From Paraburkholderia madseniana (GTDB lineage Bacteria > Pseudomonadota > Gammaproteobacteria > Burkholderiales > Burkholderiaceae), in the NCBI RefSeq assembly GCF_009690905.1, contig NZ_VOSW01000070.1, positions 1 through 48,765 of the forward strand: a stretch of DNA of 48,765 bases, written 5' to 3'. Positions within the stretch are counted from its first letter, which is position 1, and each line of letters begins with the position of its first letter. The notes below the pieces were generated by a model, which worked only from the letters and a program-made list of their open reading frames with translations, was not told the DNA's origin and searched no databases. Made by a program: the position numbers and the translations under genes. This document shows, piece after piece, positions 17,958-26,899 of this stretch.

Positions 17958-19015
17958 GCGGATTTCAGCTTGAGCTGGCCATAGAGATCGCTGTTTTCCT
18001 TAATCACCTCATTGAGCGGCCCCCAGTCGAACATTTCGGGGCCGGGCAGCCGCTTGATGTAACGGAGATCCTTGAGGTTCTGCGCGCGCTGCAGGATGAA
18101 ATTCTGGTTGCTTCGCTGATCGATCATTGCCGGCTGTTTCGAGGCCGCATCGAGTGTGGCGTCATAGCTCGTCTTGAAGTATTTCCCGACGGTGTCCTTG
18201 ACAGCCGAAGCACGGTCCAGCTCTTCCTGATGCTGGGCGACCATCATTGCCTTGATCAGCGCCTTCACCGCATCGCGGTTTTCGTGTAGCAGCTTGCTGC
18301 GCACGGCAAGAACGCAGTCGCTGTAGTTCGCGCCGTAGACGTCAACGCCGTTCGAGAGTTGCACAGAGCCCGGCCTCGCTTTCAATGCCTGCGTTGCGTA
18401 AGGCTCGATGTGGCACATCGCATCGACGTTCCCGGCGATAAAAGCCTGCGCGAGTTCCGGCGACGTACCGAAGTAGCGCACCTTGACGTCGGCGAAGCTC
18501 ATTCCGGCTTTCTTCAGGTAGTCGTAGGGCAACATTTCGAGCGTATCTGCCTGGAATGTGCCGATGGTTTTGCCACGCAGTTGCGCCGCCGACGTGATGC
18601 CCGGCTGCGCGACGATTACGCAACCCTGCGCGCCCGAACCTGCAACGATCTTGATTGGTGCGCCGGCATCGTAGAGCGTCATGAAGTTGGTGTACGGAAC
18701 GACGGACACATCCACCACGCCCGCGCCGAACAGCGCGGCGATGTCGGCGTTCGACGGCGTCGTCACGAAGTCGAGCGTGACGCCCTGCGCGAGATTGCGT
18801 TCCTTGACGAGAAAGAATGGGCAATTGCACAGACCCGTGCCGTGCGTCGCCTTGAGGGTCAGCGGGCCGGCCGCCATAGCCTGTGGAAGATAAGCACCAC
18901 CCAACGCCGCGGCGCCGGCCAGGCACGCGCCGCGCATCAGAAATTCGCGTCGCGTGCTGCCGAGTTCGGTCAATGGGTAACCATCCGGGTCTTGCTGAAC
19001 AAATTTCCTGAACAT
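17954..19015 (-). CDS. ABC substrate-binding protein, NitT/TauT type, Tat signal
   Basis: A 353-aa periplasmic binding protein of the NMT1/SsuA-like family. The leader has a twin-arginine motif STRREFLMRG followed by a hydrophobic stretch and AMA cleavage site, so it is probably Tat-exported. The mature domain contains GLCNCPFFLVKERNLAQGVTLDFVTTPSNADIAALFGAGVVDVSV, typical for this fold, with two unusual Cys near the ligand-facing N-terminus. It lies 10 bases downstream of a second NMT1-like protein and overlaps the permease. The ligand is unknown; a nitrogenous heterocycle is inferred from the neighbours. Confidence 0.9.
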   Translation of the reverse strand: MFRKFVQQDPDGYPLTELGSTRREFLMRGACLAGAAALGGAYLPQAMAAGPLTLKATHGTGLCNCPFFLVKERNLAQGVTLDFVTTPSNADIAALFGAGVVDVSVVPYTNFMTLYDAGAPIKIVAGSGAQGCVIVAQPGITSAAQLRGKTIGTFQADTLEMLPYDYLKKAGMSFADVKVRYFGTSPELAQAFIAGNVDAMCHIEPYATQALKARPGSVQLSNGVDVYGANYSDCVLAVRSKLLHENRDAVKALIKAMMVAQHQEELDRASAVKDTVGKYFKTSYDATLDAASKQPAMIDQRSNQNFILQRAQNLKDLRYIKRLPGPEMFDWGPLNEVIKENSDLYGQLKLKSA

Positions 19016-19025
19016 CGCGTGGTCC

Positions 19026-19943
19026 TTAGAGAGGTTGAACGGCAGATGGGGATATGAAAGTTTCCGCAGGCGACTGCGCAAGCGTTTGTGCCAGCAGGTC
19101 GAAGCTGAAGATCTCTCCGATCGAGCCAGAAACCTGCATTCGTCCGAGTGCTTCCAGCGACTGGGCACGCGCGAGAATGCACTCGCGAAGCGGGCGAATA
19201 TCGATGATTGGCGGCTGCGCAGCGATGCCGGCCAGCAGTTCATCGAACGTGAATTCGGGGTAGCGGTGCGCGCTGGCGCGCAGGGCTTCGCGGGGATTGT
19301 TCGTGATCGCTTCCTGCGCATCGAGCATCGCGCGCAAGGCCGCGCGGATGATCTCAGGATGTGCGTCAAGAAAGCTCTTGCGGGCGACGAGCAATGTGTC
19401 GGGATAGTCGCCGCCCCATGCCTGCAAGCCGTCGCAAAGTACCTCGAAGCCGCGCATCCGAAGGCGGGAAATCCACGGTTCGATCAACGTCAGCGCCGCG
19501 AGGCGGCCGCTGGTCAGATCGTCGACCGCCTTGGCGAGCGATGGGTACAGCACGCGTTCGATCTGCACGGGGGCCATCCCGCGTACCCGCAGCGCATCGT
19601 GCAACAGGACTTCCATTGGATCGTCGGCGAAAGTCCCCACGCGCTGGCCACGCAGATCGCTCATCGAAAGGCCTGGCAGACCCATAAGCGCCATACCGAG
19701 CTTGCCACTGCCGCCGACAATTCGCAGCGGATCGGGCCGGGCATGATCGACCAGCGGCTGTGTAAAGCCTGTGGTGCCAAGGTCAGCCTCGCCGCTTCTC
19801 AGCAAGGCGGCGGTGGAACCGAACTGGGCCAGCGGCGGTGCTTCGACCTGCAGGCCATGGCGCTCGAACAGGCCGGCATCGACCGCTACGAACAACGCGA
19901 GATTAGAAAGCGCACTGCCGTGCGCGAGGAGCAGTTTTTGCAT
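19026..19943 (-). CDS. NMT1/THI5-like binding-protein domain lacking a signal peptide
   Basis: A 305-aa protein with a periplasmic-binding-protein fold (LSNLALFVAVDAGLFERHGLQVEAPPLAQFGSTAALLRSGEADLGTTG). Starting at ATG 19943 there is no export signal: the protein begins MQKLLLAHGSALS directly in the first strand of the domain. Upstream in-frame codons give no signal peptide either, and most precede the predicted sigma-54 start site. It may be a cytoplasmic sensor or enzyme of the NMT1/THI5 type, or a second binding protein with a noncanonical leader. It is the first gene of the transporter operon. Confidence 0.8.
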   Translation of the reverse strand: MQKLLLAHGSALSNLALFVAVDAGLFERHGLQVEAPPLAQFGSTAALLRSGEADLGTTGFTQPLVDHARPDPLRIVGGSGKLGMALMGLPGLSMSDLRGQRVGTFADDPMEVLLHDALRVRGMAPVQIERVLYPSLAKAVDDLTSGRLAALTLIEPWISRLRMRGFEVLCDGLQAWGGDYPDTLLVARKSFLDAHPEIIRAALRAMLDAQEAITNNPREALRASAHRYPEFTFDELLAGIAAQPPIIDIRPLRECILARAQSLEALGRMQVSGSIGEIFSFDLLAQTLAQSPAETFISPSAVQPL

Positions 19944-20015
19944 GACGGGTTCACGGGGGCGTCGGGAATCGCGTCGGCAGATGGGCTGCCGGATGCGAGG
20001 GCTTGGCCACGTTTT

Positions 20016-20031
20016 AGCGAAGACCGTGCCA
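20016..20031 (-). promoter_or_regulatory. sigma-54 promoter candidate for the NitT/TauT operon
   Basis: On the minus strand the sequence reads TGGCACGGTCTTCGCT: a -24 TGGCAC and a -12 GC in exact GG-N10-GC spacing, matching the RpoN consensus TGGCAC-N5-TTGC except for C at one T of TTGC. Transcription would start near 20005, about 60 bases before the first gene. Three TGCACC half-sites lie 100-160 bases upstream, where NtrC-type activators normally bind. Confidence 0.6.
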
Positions 20032-20113
20032 GCGGGCATCGAGTTGTGTGCACTTTGATGGATCTCTTTGTTTACAGGATGATGGACATATTGTTTTATA
20101 AAATTATGGTTGT

Positions 20114-20123
20114 TTGTACACAA
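20114..20123. promoter_or_regulatory. GntR-type operator candidate TTGTACACAA
   Basis: This is a member of the TTGTRYRCAA motif set (others at 20313, 34273, 34294, 34531 and 34599) found only beside the two cluster GntR genes. It lies upstream of the sigma-54 element of the NitT/TauT operon, so a GntR bound here could affect activation. Confidence 0.55.
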
Positions 20124-20126
20124 TAA

Positions 20127-20186
20127 TGCACCGACGAGCCTTCTGAAAATGCACCGCGATGTTGCCTAAAGGGCAATTTTGCACCG
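20127..20186 (+). promoter_or_regulatory. three TGCACCG repeats (NtrC half-site-like)
   Basis: TGCACCG occurs at 20127-20133, 20150-20156 and 20180-20186, all in the same orientation, spaced 23 and 30 bases (about two and three helical turns). TGCACC is the half-site of the enterobacterial NtrC consensus TGCACC-N5-GGTGCA. Complementary half-sites are not visible, so these are half-sites only. They sit correctly for an enhancer of the sigma-54 promoter at 20016-20031. Confidence 0.45.
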
Positions 20187-20312
20187 TCATGTCGCGCTAA
20201 GCACGCTCAATGGGCATCGCGTTGTGGACCCCTTTCCGGTGCGCTATAGGGAAGCAAATTCGCTTTCGCAGACGATTTGTTTTCGTTATGAAAATACAAT
20301 TCGCCGTATAAC

Positions 20313-20322
20313 TTGTGTGCAA
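20313..20322. promoter_or_regulatory. GntR-type operator candidate TTGTGTGCAA upstream of gntR1
   Basis: This is the second TTGTRYRCAA element in the 478-base divergent region (19944-20421), 99 bases before the ATG of the GntR gene. It is a likely autoregulatory site by analogy with the pair upstream of the second GntR gene. Confidence 0.5.
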
Positions 20323-20421
20323 TATGGGCGATAATTCGCACTGTGACTGAGGTGTGCAGTCGGCGCAGTCAACCGCGCGCGTTGCCCTCATCGTGATCCA
20401 ACTTACTACCAGGACCCTTTC

Positions 20422-21153
20422 ATGCCGACTGATAAGAAGAGGGCAAAGACAGCCGACACTGAAGTGGCTGGCTCCTTTGACGGAGCTCATCGCCACGTGA
20501 TTTACGAGCGCTTGATGAATGCGATTTCGGAGCATCGGCTGCAGCCCGGCACGAAGCTCGCCGAGGATCGGCTCGCCGCTATTTTTAGTGTGAGCCGTAC
20601 CACGGTGCGCGCGGTGTTGCAGCAACTGTCGCACGAGCTTGTTGTGACCATCGTGCCGAATCGCGGCGCTTTCGTTGCGAGCCCGACGGTCGAAGAAGCT
20701 CGCGAGTTGTTCGAGGCGCGGCGTCAGATCGAATTGCCGATCATCGAAAAGGTGTGCCGTTGCGCCACGAAGAAGGACCTGGCGCGTTTGCGCGCGCATG
20801 TGGCACAGGAAGACGAGGCTCGTAAGCGTGATGACCGGCGTGCCACGGTGCGGCTATCAGGTGAATTCCACGTGATGCTCGCGCAGGTGTCGGGTAACCG
20901 CTTCATCGAGCGGACCATGCGTGGCTTGCAGATGCTCACGTGCCTGACGATCCTGCTCTACAACGCGCCGACTGCGCAGGCGTGCCTGCACGACGAACAC
21001 GCGCGTCTGATCGACGCAGTGGAAGCGGGCAACGTCAAGCTGGCGCAAAAGCTCATGGACGAACATCTCGATCATATCGAAGCGACCTTGCGGCTGCATG
21101 GACCGGAGGAAGAGAACGACGACCTGGAGGCTATCCTCGTTCACGGCCTGTGA
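20422..21153 (+). CDS. GntR/FCD-family regulator 1 of the catabolic cluster
   Basis: A 243-aa cytosolic repressor or activator. A winged HTH (VIYERLMNAISEHRLQPGTKLAEDRLAAIFSVSRTTVRAVLQQLSHELVVTIVPNRGAFVASP) is followed by an FCD ligand-binding domain (about 85-230) with candidate metal ligands in HVMLAQV and HDEHARLIDAV...MDEHLDHI. It is strongly similar along its whole length to the regulator at 34679-35374, and the two bracket the genes between them. AGGA lies 8 bases before the ATG. The effector is probably a pathway intermediate. Confidence 0.92.
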   Translation: MPTDKKRAKTADTEVAGSFDGAHRHVIYERLMNAISEHRLQPGTKLAEDRLAAIFSVSRTTVRAVLQQLSHELVVTIVPNRGAFVASPTVEEARELFEARRQIELPIIEKVCRCATKKDLARLRAHVAQEDEARKRDDRRATVRLSGEFHVMLAQVSGNRFIERTMRGLQMLTCLTILLYNAPTAQACLHDEHARLIDAVEAGNVKLAQKLMDEHLDHIEATLRLHGPEEENDDLEAILVHGL

Positions 21154-21165
21154 TGCCGATGCGAT

Positions 21166-22362
21166 TCAGGGTGCCGTGAGCGTGTCGAGTACGCGCCGCA
21201 GAAACTGGTCGCATTCGGCCAGCTGCGAGAGTTCGACGGATTCGTCTGCCTTGTGCGCATCGTCGATGCTGCCCGGGCCACAAATCACCGTGGGGATTCC
21301 CGCTTGCGAGAACAGGCCGGCTTCGGTGCCGTAAGTCACCTTGCGTGTTTCAAAGTCATTGCACAGCGTGCGCACGAGTCGCGTGATGGCGGCTTGCTCA
21401 GCGCTGTCGAGCGACAACGTCGTGCCGACCTTTTCAAACGAGATCGCCGCGGCATTGGAGACTTCGCGCATCTGTGGTTCGAGTTCCTCGCGGGCATAGC
21501 GGGCGATCTGTTCAAAGAACCTTTCCGGATCTTCGGAGGGCAGATTGCGGTATTCGAAGAAGAATTCGCAATCTTCGGGAATCGTGTTGATTGCGACGCC
21601 GCCCTTGATCAGGCCGGTTTGTGCCGTCGAAAACGGTACGTCGAATGCGCGATCGAACGGGCCGTTGCGGCGCAGGGTATCGGCCGTATCGCGGATTCGG
21701 CAGATCAGGCGCGCGGCGTATTCGATCGCGTTGACGCCGCTCGGCGTGCGCGACGAATGGGCGGCCACGCCCTTCACGCAGCATCGGTAGGCGTTGTTGC
21801 CCTTGTGAGCGACGACGGGCCGCATGCTGGTCGGTTCGCCGACGATGCAGCCTGCCGGCCGGATGCCGCGTTCCGCGAGTTCAGTCAGAAGCAGGGGCGC
21901 ACCGAGACAGCCGACCTCCTCGTCGAAAGAGAAGGCGAAGTGAACAGGCTCGCGTAGCCAGCGCTTCTGGATGTCGGGCAACAGGCCGAGCGTCACTGCG
22001 ATAAAACCTTTCATGTCGCACGAGCCGCGGCCGTAGAGCCGATCGCCGCGGATGGTCGGATCGAAGGGATCACTTGACCAGTTCTGGCCGGTTACGGGAA
22101 CGACATCGGTGTGCCCGGACAGCACGATGCCGCCATTCGTTTCCCCGTTAAAGGCCGGCAGTGTCGCGAACAGATTTGCTTTTTGCCTCGCCCTGTCATA
22201 GATCAGCAGCGTTTCTATCTGATGGGCTCGAAGGCGGTCCCGGATCGCTTCGATCAGGCCGAGATTCGAGCGGCTGCTCGTCGTATCGTAGCGAATCAGT
22301 TCGTCGGCCAACGCGAGATAGGCGGGGCGTTCGTTAGTGTTCAGTGTTGGCTTATCAAACAT
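21166..22362 (-). CDS. M20-family amidohydrolase, ArgE (acetylornithine deacetylase)-like
   Basis: A 398-aa zinc-dependent deacylase. M20 motifs are clear: SGHTDVVPVTG (metal His/Asp), GRGSCDMKG (bridging Asp), FSFDEEVGC (catalytic Glu), GEPTSM and the C-terminal His region (IDDAHKADE). The dimerisation insert is present. It sits in a nitrogen-heterocycle cluster rather than an arginine operon, so it probably hydrolyses an N-acyl or N-carbamoyl product; family members include deacetylases, desuccinylases and N-carbamoyl hydrolases. ATG 22362 is preferred over the adjacent GTG 22365. It has its own sigma-54-like promoter. Confidence 0.85.
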   Translation of the reverse strand: MFDKPTLNTNERPAYLALADELIRYDTTSSRSNLGLIEAIRDRLRAHQIETLLIYDRARQKANLFATLPAFNGETNGGIVLSGHTDVVPVTGQNWSSDPFDPTIRGDRLYGRGSCDMKGFIAVTLGLLPDIQKRWLREPVHFAFSFDEEVGCLGAPLLLTELAERGIRPAGCIVGEPTSMRPVVAHKGNNAYRCCVKGVAAHSSRTPSGVNAIEYAARLICRIRDTADTLRRNGPFDRAFDVPFSTAQTGLIKGGVAINTIPEDCEFFFEYRNLPSEDPERFFEQIARYAREELEPQMREVSNAAAISFEKVGTTLSLDSAEQAAITRLVRTLCNDFETRKVTYGTEAGLFSQAGIPTVICGPGSIDDAHKADESVELSQLAECDQFLRRVLDTLTAP

Positions 22363-22461
22363 CACGTGTGCCGTCGGGCCCTCCGAATAACATCGAACGA
22401 TTGTAGGCGGACGAAATTCGCAATGTGTACGTCAACGTATGCGGCCCCGCAAAGCTGCGCG

Positions 22462-22480
22462 TCGCAAGCCCGGCACCAGC
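22462..22480 (-). promoter_or_regulatory. sigma-54 promoter candidate upstream of the ArgE-like gene
   Basis: The minus strand reads CTGGTGCCGGGCTTGCGAC: GG-N10-GC with an exact TTGC -12 box and a TGGTGC -24 box (consensus TGGCAC). A start near 22452 would give a leader of about 90 bases. It is in the only sizeable gap (22363-22517) in this stretch of the cluster. Confidence 0.5.
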
Positions 22481-22517
22481 TGGCATCTGGATTGCCTAGT
22501 GCAGGAGTCCGTCGTCG

Positions 22518-24017
22518 TCAACCGGCCAGTTTCGCTGTATGAGGTTGCCATTCGGCCTGAAGTGCCTGGGCGCGCGCGTAGACCTTCTCCATCTCCGCGC
22601 GCAGCGGCGCGACGGATTCATCCGCGAGGTCGAACTCCGCGCCCAATGCCTGATAAGCGGCGTTGATCTCCCGCAGCAGCGCGCCTTCATCGACGCGCGT
22701 GAGTCGTCCGTTCCGCATGACTGCCTCGCCCGCAACAAACACGCTGTCGATAGCGGCGCCGCGCTCGGCATACACCAGTTGCCGCACCGGATCGGTTAAC
22801 GGCGTGAAGCTGATCGTGTCAGTCCGGTAAGCGACCAGGTCGGCGCGATAACCCGGCTCGATTGCACCGAGCTGGCTGCCTAGTCCGAGCGCTGTCGCGC
22901 CGCCAATTGTCCCCGCACGCAGCGCTTCAGCTGCGGACAACCAGCGCGAATAATCGTCGCCGCGTATCTTCGACACTGCTGCGGCGCTGCCAAGCACGTT
23001 GAGCATATTGACGGTGACCGTCGACGCGCAGCCGTCGGAGCCGAGACTCACGTTGACGCCCGCATCGAGCAGCGCTCGCACCGGTTGAATGCCCGAGCCG
23101 AGCATCAGATTGCTCCATGGATTGTGCTGCACGCTCGCACCCGATTGAGCCAGACACGCGATCTCCGCATCCGACAACCAGACCGCGTGGATCAGCGACG
23201 TGCCTGGCCGCAGAAATTCCAGTTCGGCAAGGCGCATCACCATGGACTTGCCGTAGAAGGCTTGCGCCGTTACCACCTGCAAGCGGGTTTCCTGAACGTG
23301 GATGATGACCGGCAGATCATGCGTGTCGGCGAATTTGCGGCAACGCCTGAGAAATTCTGGCGTGCAGCGTTGCGGTGCGGAAGGGGCAATCAGCATGCCC
23401 ACCCGATCATGCTGGGGATGGCGGCGCGCCAACTCGCTTTCCAGCAGCGCGAAGAACGCATCGGGAGAGGGCCGCGGCTGCGCACGTAGTTGCGAAAGCA
23501 GCGCGGGCGGGAAAATGCTGTCGACCTCCGGGAAGTTATCGACGATCGCGCGATCCATCATCGAGAACCCCACGAGCGCGCGAATTCCCGAGTCCTCGTA
23601 AGCCTGGAAGATAGCGTCGACAGCGGCGGGGTCAATGGCCTGACCGAGGCTCACGTCGTCGACGAGCGTGGTTGTGCCGCTGCGCAGCGATTCGAGCGCG
23701 CCAATCAACGTTCGCAGATAGACCTGGCGCGGCGTCAGCTTCACGGGGCGCGGCGCGCGCACGTAGTGCATCCACAACTCGAGCGGCAGGTTTTCGAGCC
23801 GTCCCTTGTGAAAATGCTCGTGCGAATGTTGATGGCCGTTGATGAGCCCCGGCACCAGCAGGCAGTCGTCAAGCGGTATGCGTTCGCCGTCGGTCGCGCT
23901 GCCGCCCGGCACGATAGCGGCGATGCGCTCGCCTTCGATCACGACGTCGACGCGTCGCGGCTCATAACGCTGTTCGGTGCCCTGTAATGCCTTGACGTTG
24001 GAAAGTATCTTGCGCAC
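22518..24017 (-). CDS. TrzA/SsnA-type amidohydrolase
   Basis: A metal-dependent hydrolase of about 499 aa, related to hydrolytic deaminases and chlorohydrolases of heterocycles. Superfamily ligands are LVPGLINGHQHSHEHFHKG, HVQET, IHAVWLSD and LGSDGCAS. Extra His residues after the HxH motif (HSHEHFH) are notable. The start is uncertain: GTG at 24017 (RKILSNVKALQG...) fits the family N-terminus and does not overlap the upstream permease; the frame is open further upstream. It is distal to the PotABCD-type transporter genes and 38 bases after the permease. Confidence 0.82.
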   Translation of the reverse strand: MRKILSNVKALQGTEQRYEPRRVDVVIEGERIAAIVPGGSATDGERIPLDDCLLVPGLINGHQHSHEHFHKGRLENLPLELWMHYVRAPRPVKLTPRQVYLRTLIGALESLRSGTTTLVDDVSLGQAIDPAAVDAIFQAYEDSGIRALVGFSMMDRAIVDNFPEVDSIFPPALLSQLRAQPRPSPDAFFALLESELARRHPQHDRVGMLIAPSAPQRCTPEFLRRCRKFADTHDLPVIIHVQETRLQVVTAQAFYGKSMVMRLAELEFLRPGTSLIHAVWLSDAEIACLAQSGASVQHNPWSNLMLGSGIQPVRALLDAGVNVSLGSDGCASTVTVNMLNVLGSAAAVSKIRGDDYSRWLSAAEALRAGTIGGATALGLGSQLGAIEPGYRADLVAYRTDTISFTPLTDPVRQLVYAERGAAIDSVFVAGEAVMRNGRLTRVDEGALLREINAAYQALGAEFDLADESVAPLRAEMEKVYARAQALQAEWQPHTAKLAG

Positions 24018-24055
24018 GGGTTCTACCAGATCGAAGGAAGGGTGGACTGCGGCGG

Positions 24056-24904
24056 CTAGCGAAACTGCCGCGACAAGCCAGCGAGCCGCTCCATCAGCAG
24101 CATGGAAATCAAGGTGGCGATAATCAGCACGCCTGAGGCCGCAGCCGCACGGACGTCGAGGCTGTCCTCGATGATATGCCACAGGTGGATGGGCAGCACT
24201 TCGGATCGCGCGTCCGACAGGAACAGTGACAGCGCGACGTTATCGAACGAATTCATGAACGCAATGAACGCCCCCGACGCAATGCCTGGTACCAGCGCCG
24301 GCAGTACGACGCGGCGGAACGTGAACCAGCCGCCCGCGCCGAGGCATGTCGAGCTATCGAGCAGCGCAGGATCGAGCTGCGCATAACTGGCCGACGTCGT
24401 GTACAGCACATACGGTGCGCACAGCGCGATATGTCCGGCGAGCAGACTGTAGAACGAGAGCCCCGCGCTTTCGAGATTGAACAGGATCAGGATACCCAGA
24501 CCCAGCGCCAGCGACGGAATGGTCAGCGGCGCCATGAAAAACGAATCCAGCAGTCGCGCAGCGAACGTGCGGCGGCGCGCGAGCGTCACTGCGGCGGCTA
24601 CCGCCAGCACGGTCGCGCAGGCGGTCGCAGCGGCAGCCAGCTTCAGGCTCAACAGCAAATCGTCGATGATCTCCGGCGAATCGAAGATCAGCGCCTGATA
24701 CCAGCGCAATGACAGTCCCGGCGGCGGAAACTTCAACGAGTAGCCCGATGTGAGCGACGTCACCAGTACGATCAGCGTGGGCCCGATCAGCATCAACAGC
24801 CCGATGCCGCCCATCAAGCCCATCACTGCATTGAACGACTGGCGACCTGGCTGGGTGCGGCGCGCCGGCATAACGCCCGGCGCGGCAAGCGTGGATTTAG
24901 CCAT
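24056..24904 (-). CDS. ABC transporter permease, PotC-like
   Basis: A 282-aa inner-membrane subunit of a spermidine/putrescine-type importer, with six TM segments and an EAA loop (STCLGAGGWFTFRRVVLPALVPGI). ATG 24904 overlaps the end of the other permease gene by 8 bases. It pairs with the 24897-25748 permease to form the channel of a POPT-type transporter. Confidence 0.92.
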   Translation of the reverse strand: MAKSTLAAPGVMPARRTQPGRQSFNAVMGLMGGIGLLMLIGPTLIVLVTSLTSGYSLKFPPPGLSLRWYQALIFDSPEIIDDLLLSLKLAAAATACATVLAVAAAVTLARRRTFAARLLDSFFMAPLTIPSLALGLGILILFNLESAGLSFYSLLAGHIALCAPYVLYTTSASYAQLDPALLDSSTCLGAGGWFTFRRVVLPALVPGIASGAFIAFMNSFDNVALSLFLSDARSEVLPIHLWHIIEDSLDVRAAAASGVLIIATLISMLLMERLAGLSRQFR

Positions 24905-25748
24905 GGACAAACCCTCTAGTCTTGCGGCCGAAATAGTTGAGCAAGGTCACCACGAGCAGCACGCTCACCAGCAGAATCACGGCAAGCGTCGCCGCAAACG
25001 GATAGTTCTGCGTCTGGATGGCCTGTTCGTAGATGTAGAACGGCATGTACATCAGCTGGCCGCCGCCCACCAGGGTTTGAACCACGAACGCGCTGACTGC
25101 GCCGGTAAACACCAGCAAGGTTCCGCTGAGCAAACCCGGCATCGCAAGCGGCACTGTGATCTTCCACCAGGTACGCCAGCTGCTGGCGCCCAGCGCATGC
25201 GACGCCTCGGGCAAGCGCATGTCGAGCGAACTGAGCGTGGTGACGAGCGGCAACACCATCAACGGCAATTCGATCTGCGCAAGCGAGAGGATCACCGCCA
25301 GCGGCGTGTACAGGAGCTTGACCGGTTGGCCCGTGTGCCCGAGCGCCACCAGCAGCGCGTTGACCAGCCCTTCATTGCCGAGAATCACGACCCACGCAAA
25401 CGTGCGCACCACCGAACTGGTCAGAAGCGGCAGCAGGATCAGCACGATCAGCACACGCCGCCAGCGCGGCGGGCTCACCACGTACAGATGCGCAACCGGA
25501 TAGCCGAGCACGATCGTCACCAGCGTGGTCGCCACACCAAGCCAGAGCGTTTGCCAGAGGATGCCGCGGTTATATCCGTCGCCAAAGAAAACCATGTATT
25601 GGCGAATGCCGAAATGCGTCATGGCTGTGTCGTTGTGCAGGCTGATCAGCGCGACGAGCAAGAGCGGCACGCCCACAAACGCGATGAAGAACAGGCCCAG
25701 TGGCAGCACGAGCAGCCAGTCGCGCGGCATCCGGTGATTCGCGTTCAT
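24897..25748 (-). CDS. ABC transporter permease, PotB-like
   Basis: A 283-aa inner-membrane subunit with six TM segments and an EAA loop (SHALGASSWRTWWKITVPLAMPGL). It starts MNANHRMPRDWLLVLPLGLFFIAFVGVPLLLV and lies 6 bases after the binding protein. It forms a heterodimeric channel with the overlapping PotC-like gene. Confidence 0.92.
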   Translation of the reverse strand: MNANHRMPRDWLLVLPLGLFFIAFVGVPLLLVALISLHNDTAMTHFGIRQYMVFFGDGYNRGILWQTLWLGVATTLVTIVLGYPVAHLYVVSPPRWRRVLIVLILLPLLTSSVVRTFAWVVILGNEGLVNALLVALGHTGQPVKLLYTPLAVILSLAQIELPLMVLPLVTTLSSLDMRLPEASHALGASSWRTWWKITVPLAMPGLLSGTLLVFTGAVSAFVVQTLVGGGQLMYMPFYIYEQAIQTQNYPFAATLAVILLVSVLLVVTLLNYFGRKTRGFVHG

Positions 25749-25754
25749 GATGCG

Positions 25755-26813
25755 TCAGACCTTGATCAGACGGTTGAAACGGTCGATATATTCAGCGCGG
25801 CGCGGATTGATGCGTGCCCAGTCGACCTGCACGAACGACGTCATGTCATTGGCGTTATGAGCGACAGCGGCGAGCGCTGCGCCGAACGGCACCTTCGTGT
25901 TGGTCGGCGCGACGTAGTAGGGCGCGCTCGTCATCTGCTGCTGCACTTCGATGCTCAACGCGGTGTTGATATACGCCGCGGCGAGATTCGCCGCCTGGGT
26001 GTTCTTCACGATATTCATCGTGCTGCGCACCATGCCCCAGTTGCTTTCGGGGCGCGCGAGCGCCACCGGCACGCCCTTGGCCTTCAACGATTCCACGTTG
26101 TTGATGTAGTGGCAGGCAATATCCACCTGACCTTGCTGGAACAGCGTGCCGAGTGCGCCCGGATTGGCGGCAACCGCGCCGACGTTCGGCATCAGCCGCT
26201 TGATGTAATCGAACGCCGGGTCCATGTGATCTTCGTCGCCGCCCAGCATCTTGGCGAGCGCCACCATCCATACCGTGCCCAAGGTGGAGTCGAGACTCAC
26301 GAGGCCGACGCGGCCCTTGAATTCCGGCTTGAGCAGATCATTCCAGGATTTCGGCGTGGTCTTCACGCGCTCCGTGTTGTACGCTATCCCATAGACCTGC
26401 GCGGACACATAGGCGCCCAGACCCTTCGGGTCGATGAAGTGCGCGGGCAGATTCGCCAGGTTCGGCACCCGGGCTGCCGGAATGGGTTCGAACACGCCTT
26501 GCGTGATGCCCTGCAGGTAGGGGCCCTCGTCCATCATGACCACGTCGAACGGCGGGTTATTGCGCGCGGCCACCAGCTTTGTCAGTGTGTCGACCGCTTG
26601 CGATGCGGTGAGCACGGCGCTCACGCCCGCAGCCTTGCGAAACGCGGGCAACAGGATCTTGCGTTGCGACTCTTCCCACGCACCGGGAAACGTGGTGGCG
26701 GCGAGGGATTCGGACGCAGCCATGGCAAGCGGGCTGCCGAGCGACAGGCCGACAGCCCCCGCTGCTCCCATCAGTTGCAGGAGCTTGCGACGTTGGTGAT
26801 CGATCAGCGACAT
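25755..26813 (-). CDS. ABC substrate-binding protein, PotD-like, Tat-type leader
   Basis: A 352-aa periplasmic binding protein of the spermidine/putrescine (extracellular solute-binding family 1/8) type. The leader HQRRKLLQLMGAAGAVGLSLGSPLAMAA has a twin-arginine-like RRK-LL and AMA cleavage site. The mature domain has FPGAWEESQRKILLPAFRKAAG..V and PFDVVMMDEGPYLQG, characteristic of this fold. It is probably specific for a nitrogenous compound in this context; actual polyamine uptake cannot be excluded. Confidence 0.9.
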   Translation of the reverse strand: MSLIDHQRRKLLQLMGAAGAVGLSLGSPLAMAASESLAATTFPGAWEESQRKILLPAFRKAAGVSAVLTASQAVDTLTKLVAARNNPPFDVVMMDEGPYLQGITQGVFEPIPAARVPNLANLPAHFIDPKGLGAYVSAQVYGIAYNTERVKTTPKSWNDLLKPEFKGRVGLVSLDSTLGTVWMVALAKMLGGDEDHMDPAFDYIKRLMPNVGAVAANPGALGTLFQQGQVDIACHYINNVESLKAKGVPVALARPESNWGMVRSTMNIVKNTQAANLAAAYINTALSIEVQQQMTSAPYYVAPTNTKVPFGAALAAVAHNANDMTSFVQVDWARINPRRAEYIDRFNRLIKV

Positions 26814-26899
26814 AGGACCTCTGGATGGATAGTTGAACAGGATGAACCGGCGATAACGAAGCGGGCGGCGCGTTAGACCAGGACGATTGTGACCATGCG

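Noticed and set aside
24750..26876. A 708-codon plus-strand open frame
   Set aside because: It is antisense to the PotB, PotC and PotD-like genes and has a His/Arg/Gln-rich composition typical of reversed GC-rich coding DNA.
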